Assembly: GCF_023072615.1 (NCBI RefSeq)
Contig: NZ_JAKNRW010000005.1
Location: forward strand, 186,001-250,000
Direction: 5' to 3'
Origin: Pseudomonas violetae
GTDB lineage: Bacteria > Pseudomonadota > Gammaproteobacteria > Pseudomonadales > Pseudomonadaceae
DNA: 64,000 nucleotides
In this document: one piece after another, positions 17,228 to 27,125 of the stretch
Numbering within the stretch: position 1 is the stretch's first letter
Layout of the letters: every line of letters begins with the position of its first letter
Made by a program: the position numbers and the translations under genes
Notes under the pieces: generated by a model
Databases searched by the model: none
What the model was told of the DNA's origin: nothing
The model's input: the letters and a program-made list of their open reading frames with translations, nothing else

Positions 17228-19135
17228 TCATCCCTGAACTTGATCGGATTTTCCCGTAATCGTGTAGGTCACTTCGCCTTTACCCCACGAAATGCCGGTG
17301 ACGAAAATAGGCTGGATGTGAGTGCCGAAAGGTTCGATAAGCCACACGATTCCCTCATCGGCCTGCTCTTGAGAAATGTTGGTGAAGGTGAATTCTTTCT
17401 TGGCGCCGGCCACGTGTTCCGGAGTCGTAAAATTTTTATACGCCTCCCACGTCACCTTGACGTCATCGCCCGCGTTCATGTGAACACTTGGTGGGATTCT
17501 GTACTGGAAGCCGTAACTGGTGCTGGCGTCGTTCCAGCGCAAGGAACGACAGGTAAGGGATCGGCCATCGGTCGTATGCAAAGGTTCGGCCGGCGGCATT
17601 GTCAGGACCAGGAACTTGATCTCAACCGGTGTACGGATTTTCGGTTCTTGCGGGTTTGCGTGGCCCGGGTTCGTCAGCAAGTACCACACTGGCATAGCAT
17701 CGTTGGGGCCTTGGCTGCGGATAACGTCCCAGTCGAGCTTGATCTCGATAGTGTCCCCCGCGCTGTCGTCCAGTATATCGATAACATAGGGATTACCGAT
17801 CGGTGTTCCGTTCCACATGACCTGGTACACATCACCGGTGACCAAGGGTGCGACGAGCGGGATTTTGGCAAATACATCCTTGTTCTCATCGGCAGAGACC
17901 AATACGTTATCTACGTCGGAATCCCCTACAATCGTGACCGCCGTCAAATCGGGGTTGCCAGGTTCCGGCAAAGGGTTCACCGGCCCGGTATTGGACAGGT
18001 TACATTTAACGGTTTCAACCGCCGAGCCAAAAGGCTCGACACCGCGCTCCACCGTGTAACTTACAGGGGTATCCACACTGCCAGTCGCACTACCATAAAC
18101 CCGCAAAATTATCTCCCACGGCACGAAAATGTCAAAACCGTTAACTGGGTTAGGTCCCACAGGTGTACCGGGTCTAAGCTCCTGATCTTTCCATTTGACG
18201 ACGATGGTGTCGGTTTCTTTGCCGTTGGCTATTTTGTCTATATGGACGATGACTCCACCATTGATGATGTCCGAGCGAAGCAGCTCCCCACCGGTAGAAT
18301 CCGTAACCTCAGGCTTAGCCAGAGGCACAAGCGGTAAGGGCCCCAGCGCTACCGACATGAGCTCATACAAAGACAGCGCGCTGGGATTGCCCGCCTTGTC
18401 GATCAGGATGTACCCCCCGCAACACAGGCCGTCCCCCGCATCCGTGAATCGGGATTTGGGGATTTTTACCTTGCCGCCGGCGAGGATCGGCTCCGGTCCG
18501 ATCAGAGGGATGCCAGCGGGATCTTCGGGCAACTCGCCTTTCAACCAAGCGAAGGCGACCTTGGTGCCAACTGGATCGCCGGTCCAGTTGGGAATTGTTG
18601 CCTCCAGGAAATCATCCGTGCCAAACGTTGTATCGATGATGGGAGACGTGATGGAGAACACCATCTTGCTCGGAGGTATCCCTGCATTCGGAGCGATCTT
18701 ATCGATAAAGATGCGTACGCGGTTGGAGTGGTCAGTAGATCCTTGATGGCTGACATGCTCATACCTGAGGTCGAAAGCACCTTCGTTTTCCGAATCCACC
18801 AGAAATACGCTGGGGATAGTGAAGTCCAACTGTGCCCAGGTATCCCCACCGGTGAAGGAATGCTCTGTCAATACTGTCCACTCGTTACTGCCGCCACGCG
18901 CAATCTGGAGCCTGAAATAATCAACGTCCGGGGGAGCGTCCGGCAGCGTTCCACCCCATGTAACGATCGTGGTCTTTTGATCTGTATTCAGCGTTGACCG
19001 GAGTATTAGTCCGGTAGTGTCCCCGGCTATCACGATATGTCTGACATCCGGATCTTGAACAACCAATGTTGCGGCCCCGCCGGATGTTGCTTGCCCGACA
19101 GGCATTGGTTGCTCCTTATTATCTTGACCTGACAT
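17228..19135 (-). CDS. Large hypothetical protein with repeated beta-sandwich-like segments
   Basis: A 635-residue acidic protein with no known motif. Segments of about 90-110 residues recur loosely, with phrases such as GDTIEIKLDWDVI, TDTIVVKWKDQEL and GDDVKVTWEAYKNF, suggesting tandem immunoglobulin-like domains. No signal peptide is visible. The ATG at 19135 has GGAGAG 7 bases upstream; longer starts do not. GC content is below that of core genes nearby. Its last codons overlap, in another frame, the Rhs-like junction of the orphan toxin tip, so the 3' end may have been rearranged. Related proteins occur beside Rhs genes in other pseudomonads, as I recall; function unknown. Confidence 0.65.
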   Translation of the reverse strand: MSGQDNKEQPMPVGQATSGGAATLVVQDPDVRHIVIAGDTTGLILRSTLNTDQKTTIVTWGGTLPDAPPDVDYFRLQIARGGSNEWTVLTEHSFTGGDTWAQLDFTIPSVFLVDSENEGAFDLRYEHVSHQGSTDHSNRVRIFIDKIAPNAGIPPSKMVFSITSPIIDTTFGTDDFLEATIPNWTGDPVGTKVAFAWLKGELPEDPAGIPLIGPEPILAGGKVKIPKSRFTDAGDGLCCGGYILIDKAGNPSALSLYELMSVALGPLPLVPLAKPEVTDSTGGELLRSDIINGGVIVHIDKIANGKETDTIVVKWKDQELRPGTPVGPNPVNGFDIFVPWEIILRVYGSATGSVDTPVSYTVERGVEPFGSAVETVKCNLSNTGPVNPLPEPGNPDLTAVTIVGDSDVDNVLVSADENKDVFAKIPLVAPLVTGDVYQVMWNGTPIGNPYVIDILDDSAGDTIEIKLDWDVIRSQGPNDAMPVWYLLTNPGHANPQEPKIRTPVEIKFLVLTMPPAEPLHTTDGRSLTCRSLRWNDASTSYGFQYRIPPSVHMNAGDDVKVTWEAYKNFTTPEHVAGAKKEFTFTNISQEQADEGIVWLIEPFGTHIQPIFVTGISWGKGEVTYTITGKSDQVQG

Positions 19136-19417
19136 GTTGTCGCTCTCCGTGTTCACCACTGCCACCATGGGCTCCCATGGCGCTCGAGTTCGAAAGCAGA
19201 CCGAATACTGTCGGGAACAGTCCAAAAGCCTCCCGCCGTTCTGCGTTGGGGAGAAGTAGATCGCTTTTTTCAAAACCGCGTAACTGTCAATGTTGACAGG
19301 TAACTGCTATTACAGCCGCAAATCCCACAGGGCCTGAATTGATCAATCAGTCAATATTTGCTATTGAAAGCACGTATCCTCCACACCCCGTCTTACCTCC
19401 ACCGTCGCGAGGACAAG

Positions 19418-20299
19418 TTGTCTAAAGGCATCGCTCTATCGGTCACGGCCTCCGTGCTGTTTGCCGTCATGTATTACTACACCTCGCTGCTCGCCCCCTT
19501 GAGCGGCGTGGAGATTTTTGGCTGGCGCATGCTGCTGACCGTGCCGTGCATGACCGTTTACATGGTGGTGTCCGGCGAATGGAAGCGGGTGGTCGAGCTG
19601 GTACGACGTGTTATCGCCACGCCGAAATTAATTGCCGGCCTGGTCGCCTCCTCTGCCCTGCTCGGCGTGCAGCTGTGGTTGTTCATGTGGGCGCCGCTCA
19701 ACGGCTACAGCCTTGATGTTTCGCTGGGGTATTTCCTGCTGCCTTTGACCATGGTACTCACGGGAAGAATCGCCTTTGGCGAGCGCTTGTCCTATCTGCA
19801 AAAAGTTGCGGTGGTGTTCGCCTGCCTCGGGGTGATCAACGAGCTGTACCAGGTGGGTGGTTTTTCCTGGGCGACCCTGCTGGTGTGCATCGGTTATCCA
19901 ACATTTTTTGTACTGCGCAAACGCCTGAAATCAGACAACCTGGGTGGCCTGTGGCTGGACATGGCGCTGACCCTGCCGGTGGCGTTCTGGCTTGTGCAAA
20001 GTGGCGACCAGGGCTTTGCGGTGTTTGACCTGTACCCGTGGTTGTCGCTGCTGATTCCGCTGCTTGGGGTCATCAGTGCGTCGGCGCTGGTGGTCTATAT
20101 CATCGCCAGCCGTTTGTTGCCGTTCAGCTTGTTCGGGCTGTTGAGCTATGTTGAGCCGGTGCTGTTGCTGGGGGTGGCTTTGTTGCTGGGGGAAAGCATC
20201 AAGCCCGGTGAATGGCTGACCTACATTCCGATCTGGATGGCGGTATTGGTACTGGTGTTTGAAGGGTTCAAGCATTTGATGCGCCATCGCCGGCCCTAG
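19418..20299 (+). CDS. rarD: RarD-type EamA/DMT-family permease
   Basis: A 293-residue drug/metabolite transporter-family membrane protein with about ten hydrophobic segments in two EamA halves. The start MSKGIALSVTASVLFAVMYY matches remembered Pseudomonas RarD; this implies a TTG start at 19418, preceded by GAGG 5 bases upstream. A longer frame from 19358 also begins with TTG but adds a non-homologous leader. The substrate of RarD is unclear; E. coli rarD was named from chloramphenicol sensitivity. It is followed by a REPIN and converges on hppD. Confidence 0.8.
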   Translation: MSKGIALSVTASVLFAVMYYYTSLLAPLSGVEIFGWRMLLTVPCMTVYMVVSGEWKRVVELVRRVIATPKLIAGLVASSALLGVQLWLFMWAPLNGYSLDVSLGYFLLPLTMVLTGRIAFGERLSYLQKVAVVFACLGVINELYQVGGFSWATLLVCIGYPTFFVLRKRLKSDNLGGLWLDMALTLPVAFWLVQSGDQGFAVFDLYPWLSLLIPLLGVISASALVVYIIASRLLPFSLFGLLSYVEPVLLLGVALLLGESIKPGEWLTYIPIWMAVLVLVFEGFKHLMRHRRP

Positions 20300-20315
20300 A
20301 AACACCACAAAACAA

Positions 20316-20405
20316 TGTGGGAGCGAGCCTGCTCGCGAAGGCGGTGTGTCAGTCAACATTAACGTTGAAAGCACAATCGCTATCGCGAGCAGGCTCGCTC
20401 CCACA
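20316..20405. repeat. REPIN between rarD and hppD
   Basis: A perfect inverted pair: TGTGGGAGCGAGCCTGCTCG on the left and CGAGCAGGCTCGCTCCCACA on the right across about 50 bases. Positioned between two converging genes, where it can act as a bidirectional transcription barrier. Confidence 0.9.
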
Positions 20406-20424
20406 GTTTTTACGGTGTAACGAT

Positions 20425-21501
20425 TTAATCAGTGCTCAGCACGCCACGACGCACTTGATCCCGCTCGATCGATTCGAACAGCGCCTTGAAGTTGCCTTCG
20501 CCAAATCCATCATCGCCTTTACGCTGGATGAACTCGAAGAACACCGGGCCCATCAGGGTTTCCGAGAAGATCTGCAGCAGCAGGCGCTTGTCGCCCGACT
20601 CCGACGAACCGTCGAGCAGGATGCCACGCATCTGCAGTTCGTTGACCGGCTCACCATGGTTCGGCAAACGGCCTTCGAGCATCTCGTAGTAGGTCTCAGG
20701 CGGCGCGGTCATGAAGCGCATGCCGATCTTCTTCAGGCGGTCCCAGGTGTCGATCAGGTTGTCGCTGAGGAAGGCCACGTGCTGGATGCCTTCGCCATTG
20801 AACTGCATCAGGAACTCTTCGATCTGCCCGGCGCCCTTGGACGACTCTTCGTTCAACGGGATGCGGATCATGCCGTCCGGTGCGGTCATGGCCTTGGAGG
20901 TCAGACCGGTGTATTCACCCTTGATATCGAAGTAGCGGATCTCGCGGAAGTTGAACAGCTTCTCGTAGAAATTCGCCCAGTACGCCATGCGGCCGCGATA
21001 GACGTTGTGGGTCAGGTGATCAATGATCTTCAGGCCCGCGCCTTCTGGGTTGCGGTCCACGCCTTCGATGAATACGAAGTCGATGTCGTAGATCGAACTG
21101 CCTTCACCAAAACGATCGATCAGGTACAGCGGCGCACCACCGATGCCCTTGATCGCCGGCAGGTGCAGCTCCATCGGGCCGGTCTCGATGTGGATCGGCT
21201 GGGCGCCGAGTTCCAGAGCGCGCTTGTAGGCCTTCTGCGAATCCTTGACGCGGAACGCCATGCCGCACACCGACGGTCCGTGTTCGGCCGCGAAGTACGA
21301 GGCAACGCTGTTGGGCTCATTGTTGAGGATCAGGTTGATCGCGCCCTGGCGATACAGGTGCACGTCCTTGGAGCGGTGGGTCGCCACCTTGGTGAAGCCC
21401 ATGATCTCGAAGATCGGCTCCAGGGTGTTCGGGGTTGGCGATGCAAATTCGATGAACTCGAAGCCCATCAGGCCCATTGGGTTTTCGTATAAATCTGCCA
21501 T
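20425..21501 (-). CDS. hppD: 4-hydroxyphenylpyruvate dioxygenase
   Basis: A 358-residue non-haem iron dioxygenase that converts 4-hydroxyphenylpyruvate to homogentisate in tyrosine catabolism. The three iron ligands are present: His162 (DHLTHNV), His241 (IQHVAFLS) and Glu323 (FFEFIQRKG). Length and start ([20 protein letters not shown]) match the well-studied P. fluorescens enzyme. It stands alone; homogentisate pathway genes are not in this window. Homogentisate oxidation can also yield pyomelanin. Confidence 0.97.
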   Translation of the reverse strand: MADLYENPMGLMGFEFIEFASPTPNTLEPIFEIMGFTKVATHRSKDVHLYRQGAINLILNNEPNSVASYFAAEHGPSVCGMAFRVKDSQKAYKRALELGAQPIHIETGPMELHLPAIKGIGGAPLYLIDRFGEGSSIYDIDFVFIEGVDRNPEGAGLKIIDHLTHNVYRGRMAYWANFYEKLFNFREIRYFDIKGEYTGLTSKAMTAPDGMIRIPLNEESSKGAGQIEEFLMQFNGEGIQHVAFLSDNLIDTWDRLKKIGMRFMTAPPETYYEMLEGRLPNHGEPVNELQMRGILLDGSSESGDKRLLLQIFSETLMGPVFFEFIQRKGDDGFGEGNFKALFESIERDQVRRGVLSTD

Positions 21502-21919
21502 GGTTGGCGCCTCATCATGCTTTTAGAATTAACAGCTGAAATAACAAATGTTAGTTGCTGGCAATGCTGAGGTCGGCGGGCGGCGCGCAGGAGATACCTC
21601 TCACGCTGCGCGCGAGGAAGTCACCATAGATCAGTTGAAACCCAAATATCTTCATTGTCGACCCAAGGCTAAGACGGGCGAGGCTTCTGCTGCCAGAAGA
21701 CGATTATTCTTGTATGCGTAACCGGATTCTACACAGCGTAAACATATTTGTCCGCCTTCTGTATCAAATCCTCATTCAACGCTGTCGCGTAAGGGGTGTA
21801 TTGTCCCGGGCAGACTGGCCAAAGGCCAACTATCATGGCCGCTGTCACACTCTTTTTGGAAGGCCTGTGGTTGTCCTGCCAGCAGTTGAGAGCCCTATCT
21901 CGTCACCCAGGTTTACCAA
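21502..21919. other. Intergenic region between hppD and EAL gene
   Basis: A 418-base divergent gap. It holds one clear hairpin, GCGCGCAG (21583-21590) and CTGCGCGC (21606-21613), within the region expected to be the 5' leader of hppD; its role is unknown. AT-richer sequence about 21700-21780 probably carries the promoter of the EAL gene. No gene was recognised. Confidence 0.45.
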
Positions 21920-23455
21920 ATGCAATTGAGCACCAACACCCGCCGCAAACGCAGTTTCCGCATCATCGTCACCCTGCTCAGCGCACTGCTGCCGATCCTG
22001 CTGGGCGTTGTGATTCTTTACCTGCAGGCGCAACGCGCCCTGGAGCAGAGTTCGCGCCTGACTGCCGAAGAGGCCATCCTTCAATTCGACCTGATGCTCG
22101 ACAACACCGCCCAGGCAGCAGAAGAACTATTGCCGTTGGCCGGTCAGCCTTGTGTCGACGTCAAACTGGCCCTGCGCGAACAAGTCACCCGCCGCCCCTT
22201 TGTACGCTCGACGAGCCTGTTGTGGGACGACACGCTCTATTGCAGCTCGCTGTTCGGTGAAGCTCACGAAAAAATAATGCCGGGTGATTATAACCAAGGG
22301 CAGTTACTGCTGATGAAGGGTAACCCGGTGACACCTGACACCGCTTTGCTGGTCTATCGGCTGCGCAAAGGCGAACAGGGCGCATTGAGCACCCTGGACG
22401 GTTATCACCTGAGCAATATCCTGCGTCTGATCGGGCGCAAGAGCATCTTGCTGTTGCAGGTAGGCCCTAACTGGCTTGACGCCAATGGGCAGTTCCACGA
22501 GGGCCCCCTGCCCGTCTTGCCTGTGGCGCAAACGGCCCTAGACTCGCAACATTATGCCTTTAACGTGACAGCGGGTTTCCCCGAAGGCGAGACCTGGCGC
22601 TACATCAGCACCGAGTACCCGCCGCTATTCAGCCTGCTGATTTTTTTTGGCGTGATCTCCGGGCTGATCGGGCACATTCTGCAGAAGCGTTCGACTTCGC
22701 CAAGTGTCGAGATGCAACGGGCACTGGAAGCCAGGGAATTTGTTCCGTACTTTCAGCCAGTGGTGTCGGGCGACAGCAAACAGTGGTCGGGCGCCGAAGT
22801 GCTGATGCGCTGGAACCATCCGAAAGAGGGCCTGGTGCGGCCAGACCTGTTCATCCCCTTTGCCGAACATTCCGGGCTGATCGTGCCCATGACCCGCTCA
22901 TTGATGCAACAAACCGCCGAACTCCTCGCGCCCATCGCCAGCTCTTTCGATCAACCATTGCGCATCGGCATCAACATAACTGCCAGTCATTGCAAGGACC
23001 TGCAACTGATCAACGATTGCCGCGAATTCCTCAGCCATTTCACTCCGGGCTCGGTCTGCCTGGTGCTGGAGTTGACCGAGCGAGAACTGATCGTCCCCAC
23101 TGACATCACCCACCAACTGTTCGAACAACTGCATGATCTCGGGGTAAATATCGCCATCGATGACTTCGGCACCGGGCATTCGAGCCTCGGCTACTTGCGT
23201 CAGTTCAATGTCGACTTCCTGAAAATCGATCAGAGTTTCGTCGCCATGATCGGCGCCGATGCGCTGTCGGGGCATATCCTCGACAGCATTATTGAGCTCT
23301 CGGTGAAGCTCAATCTGGGCATCGTTGCAGAGGGTGTGGAAACCGAAGAGCAAAGTGATTATCTGACGGCTCGTGGTGTCGGTTTCCTGCAGGGTTATCT
23401 GTTCGCGCGACCGATGCCCGGCGCGCAGTTCATTAAGGCATTAACAAAACGTTAA
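21920..23455 (+). CDS. CSS-motif EAL-domain c-di-GMP phosphodiesterase
   Basis: A 511-residue membrane sensor enzyme. Transmembrane segments near residues 13-36 and 236-253 flank a periplasmic CSS-motif domain, whose Cys-Ser-Ser is visible in TLYCSSLFG; in characterised relatives this domain responds to disulfide state. The C-terminal EAL domain has the signature as AEVLMRW, the loop DDFGTGHSSLGYL, the catalytic Lys in FLKIDQSF and EGVETEEQ, so it should hydrolyse c-di-GMP. No GGDEF domain is present. It has its own upstream region and no obvious operon partner. Confidence 0.88.
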   Translation: MQLSTNTRRKRSFRIIVTLLSALLPILLGVVILYLQAQRALEQSSRLTAEEAILQFDLMLDNTAQAAEELLPLAGQPCVDVKLALREQVTRRPFVRSTSLLWDDTLYCSSLFGEAHEKIMPGDYNQGQLLLMKGNPVTPDTALLVYRLRKGEQGALSTLDGYHLSNILRLIGRKSILLLQVGPNWLDANGQFHEGPLPVLPVAQTALDSQHYAFNVTAGFPEGETWRYISTEYPPLFSLLIFFGVISGLIGHILQKRSTSPSVEMQRALEAREFVPYFQPVVSGDSKQWSGAEVLMRWNHPKEGLVRPDLFIPFAEHSGLIVPMTRSLMQQTAELLAPIASSFDQPLRIGINITASHCKDLQLINDCREFLSHFTPGSVCLVLELTERELIVPTDITHQLFEQLHDLGVNIAIDDFGTGHSSLGYLRQFNVDFLKIDQSFVAMIGADALSGHILDSIIELSVKLNLGIVAEGVETEEQSDYLTARGVGFLQGYLFARPMPGAQFIKALTKR

Positions 23456-23687
23456 TTTATCGACTCGAACGGAGCACTAATGACGCCGCGCGCGAACACT
23501 TCGACACGCGGCTGTTGTTACATGTAGAAAAGTTCATTATTTACTCTTTTCGCGTTAACCACTACACTTTTTACTGCTCGCACAAATATGCGCGAACGAG
23601 CCACTAGCACCGAGTCGCTTCAACGCGCCTGGCTTATAGCTTTGTTTGCGGCAGGCATCAGTCACATACACTATTGGAGTAAATATA

Positions 23688-24053
23688 TTGTCCAGACTCG
23701 CTGAATTTCGTGCCGCTGAAAAGGCCCTTCAAGAGCAGCTCAAGCAGCTTGAGACCTTGAAGAACGACGCCGGGCTCAAGAAAGAAATGGAATTTGAAGA
23801 GAAGCTCCAGGGGCTGATGAAAACCTATGGCAAGAGCCTGCGTGACATCATCGCCCTTCTCGATCCGAACCCCGCGAAATCGAGCCTGCAGTTGGCATCC
23901 GCCCCAAAAACCCGGCGTGCTCGCGTAGTCAAGGTCTATCACAACCCACACACCGGTGAATCGATTGAAACCAAGGGCGGCAACCACCGCGGCCTGAAAT
24001 CCTGGAAGGAACAGTACGGTGCGTCGATGGTTGAGTCCTGGCTGCGCGGGTAA
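23688..24053 (+). CDS. MvaT-family H-NS-like xenogeneic silencer (MvaV/TurB-like)
   Basis: A 121-residue nucleoid protein. It has an N-terminal coiled coil for oligomerisation (AEKALQEQLKQLETLKNDAG, then EFEEKLQGLMKTYGKSLRDI), a linker and a C-terminal DNA-binding part with YHNPHTGESIETKGGNHRGL and the ending WLRG. This is the Pseudomonas equivalent of H-NS, coating AT-rich foreign DNA. A TTG start at 23688 is chosen: it follows GGAG by about 8 bases and gives LSRLAEFRAAEKA, as in paralogues I recall from P. putida and P. fluorescens. Which paralogue (MvaT, MvaU, MvaV) cannot be fixed. Confidence 0.88.
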   Translation: MSRLAEFRAAEKALQEQLKQLETLKNDAGLKKEMEFEEKLQGLMKTYGKSLRDIIALLDPNPAKSSLQLASAPKTRRARVVKVYHNPHTGESIETKGGNHRGLKSWKEQYGASMVESWLRG

Positions 24054-24067
24054 GTACTTGCAGTCAT

Positions 24068-24097
24068 AAAAAAGCCCTGCCCGTACAGGGCTTTTTA
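24068..24097 (+). terminator. Rho-independent terminator of the mvaT-family gene
   Basis: Stem AAAAAGCCCTG / CAGGGCTTTTT around a short CCCGTA loop, 15 bases after the stop codon, with a T-run on the plus strand and an A-run on the other. Confidence 0.9.
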
Positions 24098-24163
24098 TAC
24101 ATATCGCCACTAAGTTTTTGCTTAATATTTTAGGACAACCCTATTCAACTTGCATGATCACAA

Positions 24164-24676
24164 CTACAGTTTCAAATTGTTGCGAGCCGCTGCTATCTCA
24201 TCTTTTCCGGCCTTGTAGGCCTCGGCCTGTCCTGCATAAGAAAGTACGTATGCCTTATCGGAGCCCACTGCCGCAACCAGTGTCTGAGTGAGCACGTGTC
24301 GTCCGTTCTGGGTAATGGTGCAGGTTGTCTCCAGGGCCTGCAAATCACTCAGGCGGGCCGCATGGATCTTGTTACAAACACTTTGATATCCGCCCTGGAA
24401 AAAGTCCTTTTGTACCGATTTGCGCATTTCCAGCAATACGCCTTGCAGGTTGACCTGATGCCCGGGTTCCACCGGGGTCATGGTCAGCTCCATCACCAGC
24501 AAGGGCATACCGCCCGGATCGTTTTTTACTGCACGTTGGCGCGAGACTTTCGAGGCGGCGTCGGCCTGGGGAGCGGCTTCTACCTCCCAGCCGCCAGGCC
24601 AGGTGATCAGCGGCGGTGCTGCTTGGGCCGCGGCAATTACCGACACCAGGCCGGTCAACAAACAGAATCGAATCAT
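24164..24676 (-). CDS. Exported DUF4946-like protein
   Basis: A 170-residue protein with a cleavable signal peptide (MIRFCLLTGLVSVIAAAQA, cleavage after AQA). The mature part starts APPLITWPGGWEVE and contains two Cys (SVCNKIHA and ETTCTITQ) that could form a periplasmic disulfide. The ATG at 24676 was chosen because it opens the signal peptide. I associate it with DUF4946 from memory, with moderate confidence. It is divergent from gloA. Function unknown. Confidence 0.72.
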   Translation of the reverse strand: MIRFCLLTGLVSVIAAAQAAPPLITWPGGWEVEAAPQADAASKVSRQRAVKNDPGGMPLLVMELTMTPVEPGHQVNLQGVLLEMRKSVQKDFFQGGYQSVCNKIHAARLSDLQALETTCTITQNGRHVLTQTLVAAVGSDKAYVLSYAGQAEAYKAGKDEIAAARNNLKL

Positions 24677-24821
24677 TGCACAGTTGTACTCAAGGTTTGA
24701 GTCTTCAAGTCTGGGCCCGCTCCGACTGTCAGGCAATAGCGGACGCTTTGGGTTTGGTGATGTCGAATCCCTTGCGTATCATTGCTGCCATTCGTTAGCC
24801 CATTTATTGACCGGAGGGCCC

Positions 24822-25343
24822 ATGAGCCTGCACGAATTGAACACCTTCCCTGGCGTCACCGCACAACCCGACAGCGCCACGCAGAAGTTCGTCTTCAACC
24901 ACACCATGCTGCGGGTCAAAGACATCACCAAGTCGCTGGATTTCTACACGCGAATCCTCGGTTTCTCCCTGGTGGAAAAACGCGATTTCCCGGAAGCCGA
25001 ATTCAGCCTCTACTTCCTGGCACTGATCGACAAAGGGCAGATCCCGGCTGACGCCGCTGCACGCACCGAATGGATGAAGTCGATCCCAGGCATCCTGGAA
25101 CTGACCCACAACCACGGCACTGAAAATGCCCCGGAATTTGCTTACCACAATGGCAACACCGACCCGCGGGGATTCGGTCATATCTGCATCTCGGTCCCTG
25201 ACATCGTTGCCGCATGTGAGCGCTTTGAAGCACTGGGCTGCGACTTCCAGAAACGCCTGACCGATGGCCGCATGAAAAGCCTGGCCTTCATCAAGGACCC
25301 GGATGCCTACTGGGTCGAAATCATCCAGCCCGCTCCGCTCTGA
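24822..25343 (+). CDS. gloA: Lactoylglutathione lyase (glyoxalase I)
   Basis: A 173-residue vicinal-oxygen-chelate enzyme that turns the methylglyoxal-glutathione hemithioacetal into S-lactoylglutathione. The four metal ligands are visible: His in FNHTMLRVKD, Glu in GILELTHNHG, His in FGHICISV and Glu in YWVEIIQ. The lengthened N-terminus and KGQIP insert are typical of the longer, zinc-type enzymes in Pseudomonas. GGAGGG lies 7 bases before the ATG at 24822. A terminator follows directly. Confidence 0.95.
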   Translation: MSLHELNTFPGVTAQPDSATQKFVFNHTMLRVKDITKSLDFYTRILGFSLVEKRDFPEAEFSLYFLALIDKGQIPADAAARTEWMKSIPGILELTHNHGTENAPEFAYHNGNTDPRGFGHICISVPDIVAACERFEALGCDFQKRLTDGRMKSLAFIKDPDAYWVEIIQPAPL

Positions 25344-25372
25344 AGCCGCCCCCTACGGTTTTCGACCTCGCA

Positions 25373-25405
25373 CAAAAAACCCCATGCTCTGTCATGGGGT
25401 TTTGT
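25373..25405. terminator. Bidirectional terminator between gloA and ahpF
   Basis: Stem CAAAAAACCCCATG / CATGGGGTTTTGTG with a CTCTGT-type loop lies between two converging genes and has T-runs in both orientations. Confidence 0.88.
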
Positions 25406-25422
25406 GTTTTCAGCCTTGGCGT

Positions 25423-26985
25423 TTATGCCGGCGCCGAGGTGCGGATCAGGTGATCGAATGCGCTAAGGGAAGCCTTGGCGCCCTCGCCCACCGCAATCAC
25501 GATCTGTTTATACGGCACCGTCGTCACGTCGCCGGCAGCGAACACGCCGGGCATCGAAGTCTCACCCCGGGCATCGACGATGATCTCACCACGGGGCGAC
25601 AACTCGATGGTGCCTTTGAGCCAGTCGGTATTGGGCAGCAAACCAATCTGCACGAAGATCCCTTCCAGCTCGACGGTGCGCAGTTCGCCTGACTGACGAT
25701 CCTTGTAACGCAGCCCATTGACCTTTTGTCCGTCGCCGGTCACATCAGTGGTTTGTGCACTGGCGATCACGGTCACGTTCGGCAAACTGTGCAACTTGCG
25801 CTGCAATACGGCATCGGCACGCAGTTGTGCATCGAACTCCAGCAACGTCACATGGGACACGATTCCGGCCAAGTCGATGGCCGCTTCGACGCCGGAGTTA
25901 CCGCCGCCGATCACCGCCACGCGCTTACCCTTGAACAGCGGGCCGTCGCAGTGCGGGCAGTACGCCACACCTTTGTTGCGGTACTGCTGCTCCCCGGGAA
26001 CGTGCATTTCCCGCCATCTTGCGCCGGTCGCCAGAATCACGGTCTTGGCCTTGAGCGTTGCACCACTGGCGAAATGAACTTCGTGCAGTTGCCCGTCCCT
26101 GCCTGGGATCAACTTGTCGGCGCGTTGCAGGTTCATGATGTCGACGTCGTATTGCTTGACGTGCTCTTCCAGGGCTACGGCCAGTTTTGGCCCTTCGGTT
26201 TCCTGCACGGAAATGAAGTTCTCAATAGCCATGGTGTCGAGCACCTGGCCTCCAAAACGCTCAGCTGCCACGCCAGTGCGAATGCCTTTGCGAGCGGCGT
26301 AGATTGCGGCCGATGCACCGGCCGGGCCACCGCCCACAACCAGGACATCAAAAGCTTCTTTGGCGCTGATTTTTTCGGCCTGGCGCTCGATACCGCTGGT
26401 GTCGATTTTTGCCAGAATCTCTTCTAGACCCATGCGGCCCTGGCCGAAGTTGACACCGTTAAGGTAGATGCTAGGCACGGCCATGATCTGACGCTCATCG
26501 ACCTCAGCCTGGAACAGCGCGCCGTCGATAGCCACATGGCGAATATTGGGGTTCAGCACCGCCATGAGGTTCAACGCCTGCACCACGTCCGGGCAGTTCT
26601 GGCAGGACAGCGAGAAGTAAGTCTCGAAGCTGAACTCACCTTTGATCGAACTAATCTGTTCAATCACTTCAGCGCTGGCTTTCGAAGGATGGCCGCCTAC
26701 TTGCAGCAGGGCCAGTACCAACGAAGTAAATTCGTGGCCCATGGGGATACCGGCAAAACGCACGCTGATATCGGCACCCGGCCGGTTGATCGAGAACGAT
26801 GGTTTACGTGCATCGTGACCGTTGTCGAGCAAGGTAATTTGGTTGGAAAGACTGGCGACGTCTTTCAGCAATTCAAGCATTTCCCGGGATTTCGCACCGT
26901 CGTCGAGGGAGGCAACGATCTCGATCGGCTGGGTGACCCGTTCCAGGTATGACTTCAACTGGGCTTTAAGATTGACGTCCAACAT
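25423..26985 (-). CDS. ahpF: Alkyl hydroperoxide reductase subunit F
   Basis: A 520-residue flavoprotein that passes electrons from NADH to AhpC. The N-terminal double-thioredoxin domain carries the redox pair Cys128-Cys131 (SCQNCPDVV). The C-terminal thioredoxin-reductase-like part has FAD and NADH sites ([31 protein letters not shown]) and the second redox pair Cys343-Cys346 (YCPHCDGP). All redox centres are intact. It lies 140 bases after ahpC on the same strand, separated by a terminator-like hairpin. Confidence 0.97.
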   Translation of the reverse strand: MLDVNLKAQLKSYLERVTQPIEIVASLDDGAKSREMLELLKDVASLSNQITLLDNGHDARKPSFSINRPGADISVRFAGIPMGHEFTSLVLALLQVGGHPSKASAEVIEQISSIKGEFSFETYFSLSCQNCPDVVQALNLMAVLNPNIRHVAIDGALFQAEVDERQIMAVPSIYLNGVNFGQGRMGLEEILAKIDTSGIERQAEKISAKEAFDVLVVGGGPAGASAAIYAARKGIRTGVAAERFGGQVLDTMAIENFISVQETEGPKLAVALEEHVKQYDVDIMNLQRADKLIPGRDGQLHEVHFASGATLKAKTVILATGARWREMHVPGEQQYRNKGVAYCPHCDGPLFKGKRVAVIGGGNSGVEAAIDLAGIVSHVTLLEFDAQLRADAVLQRKLHSLPNVTVIASAQTTDVTGDGQKVNGLRYKDRQSGELRTVELEGIFVQIGLLPNTDWLKGTIELSPRGEIIVDARGETSMPGVFAAGDVTTVPYKQIVIAVGEGAKASLSAFDHLIRTSAPA

Positions 26986-27026
26986 ACGGGCGATTTCCTT
27001 TTTGCTGATTCATATAAAGCAGGCAT

Positions 27027-27065
27027 AAAAAAACGCCCGAACGAGTCTCGCCCGGGCGTTTTTAT
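27027..27065 (-). terminator. Hairpin between ahpC and ahpF (terminator or attenuator)
   Basis: Stem AAACGCCCG / CGGGCGTTT with A/T flanks lies after ahpC and before ahpF on the minus strand. It would end most ahpC transcripts, letting the abundant AhpC exceed AhpF, with some read-through or a separate promoter for ahpF. Confidence 0.8.
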
Positions 27066-27125
27066 TGGGCGGTTGCAGCTTACTGAGGTGCGGAAACCCG
27101 CCCTGACGAGGCTTTTGTCACAGAC

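Noticed and set aside
22753..22935. Small frames opposite the EAL gene
   Set aside because: No ribosome-binding site or codon bias; antisense to a conserved domain.
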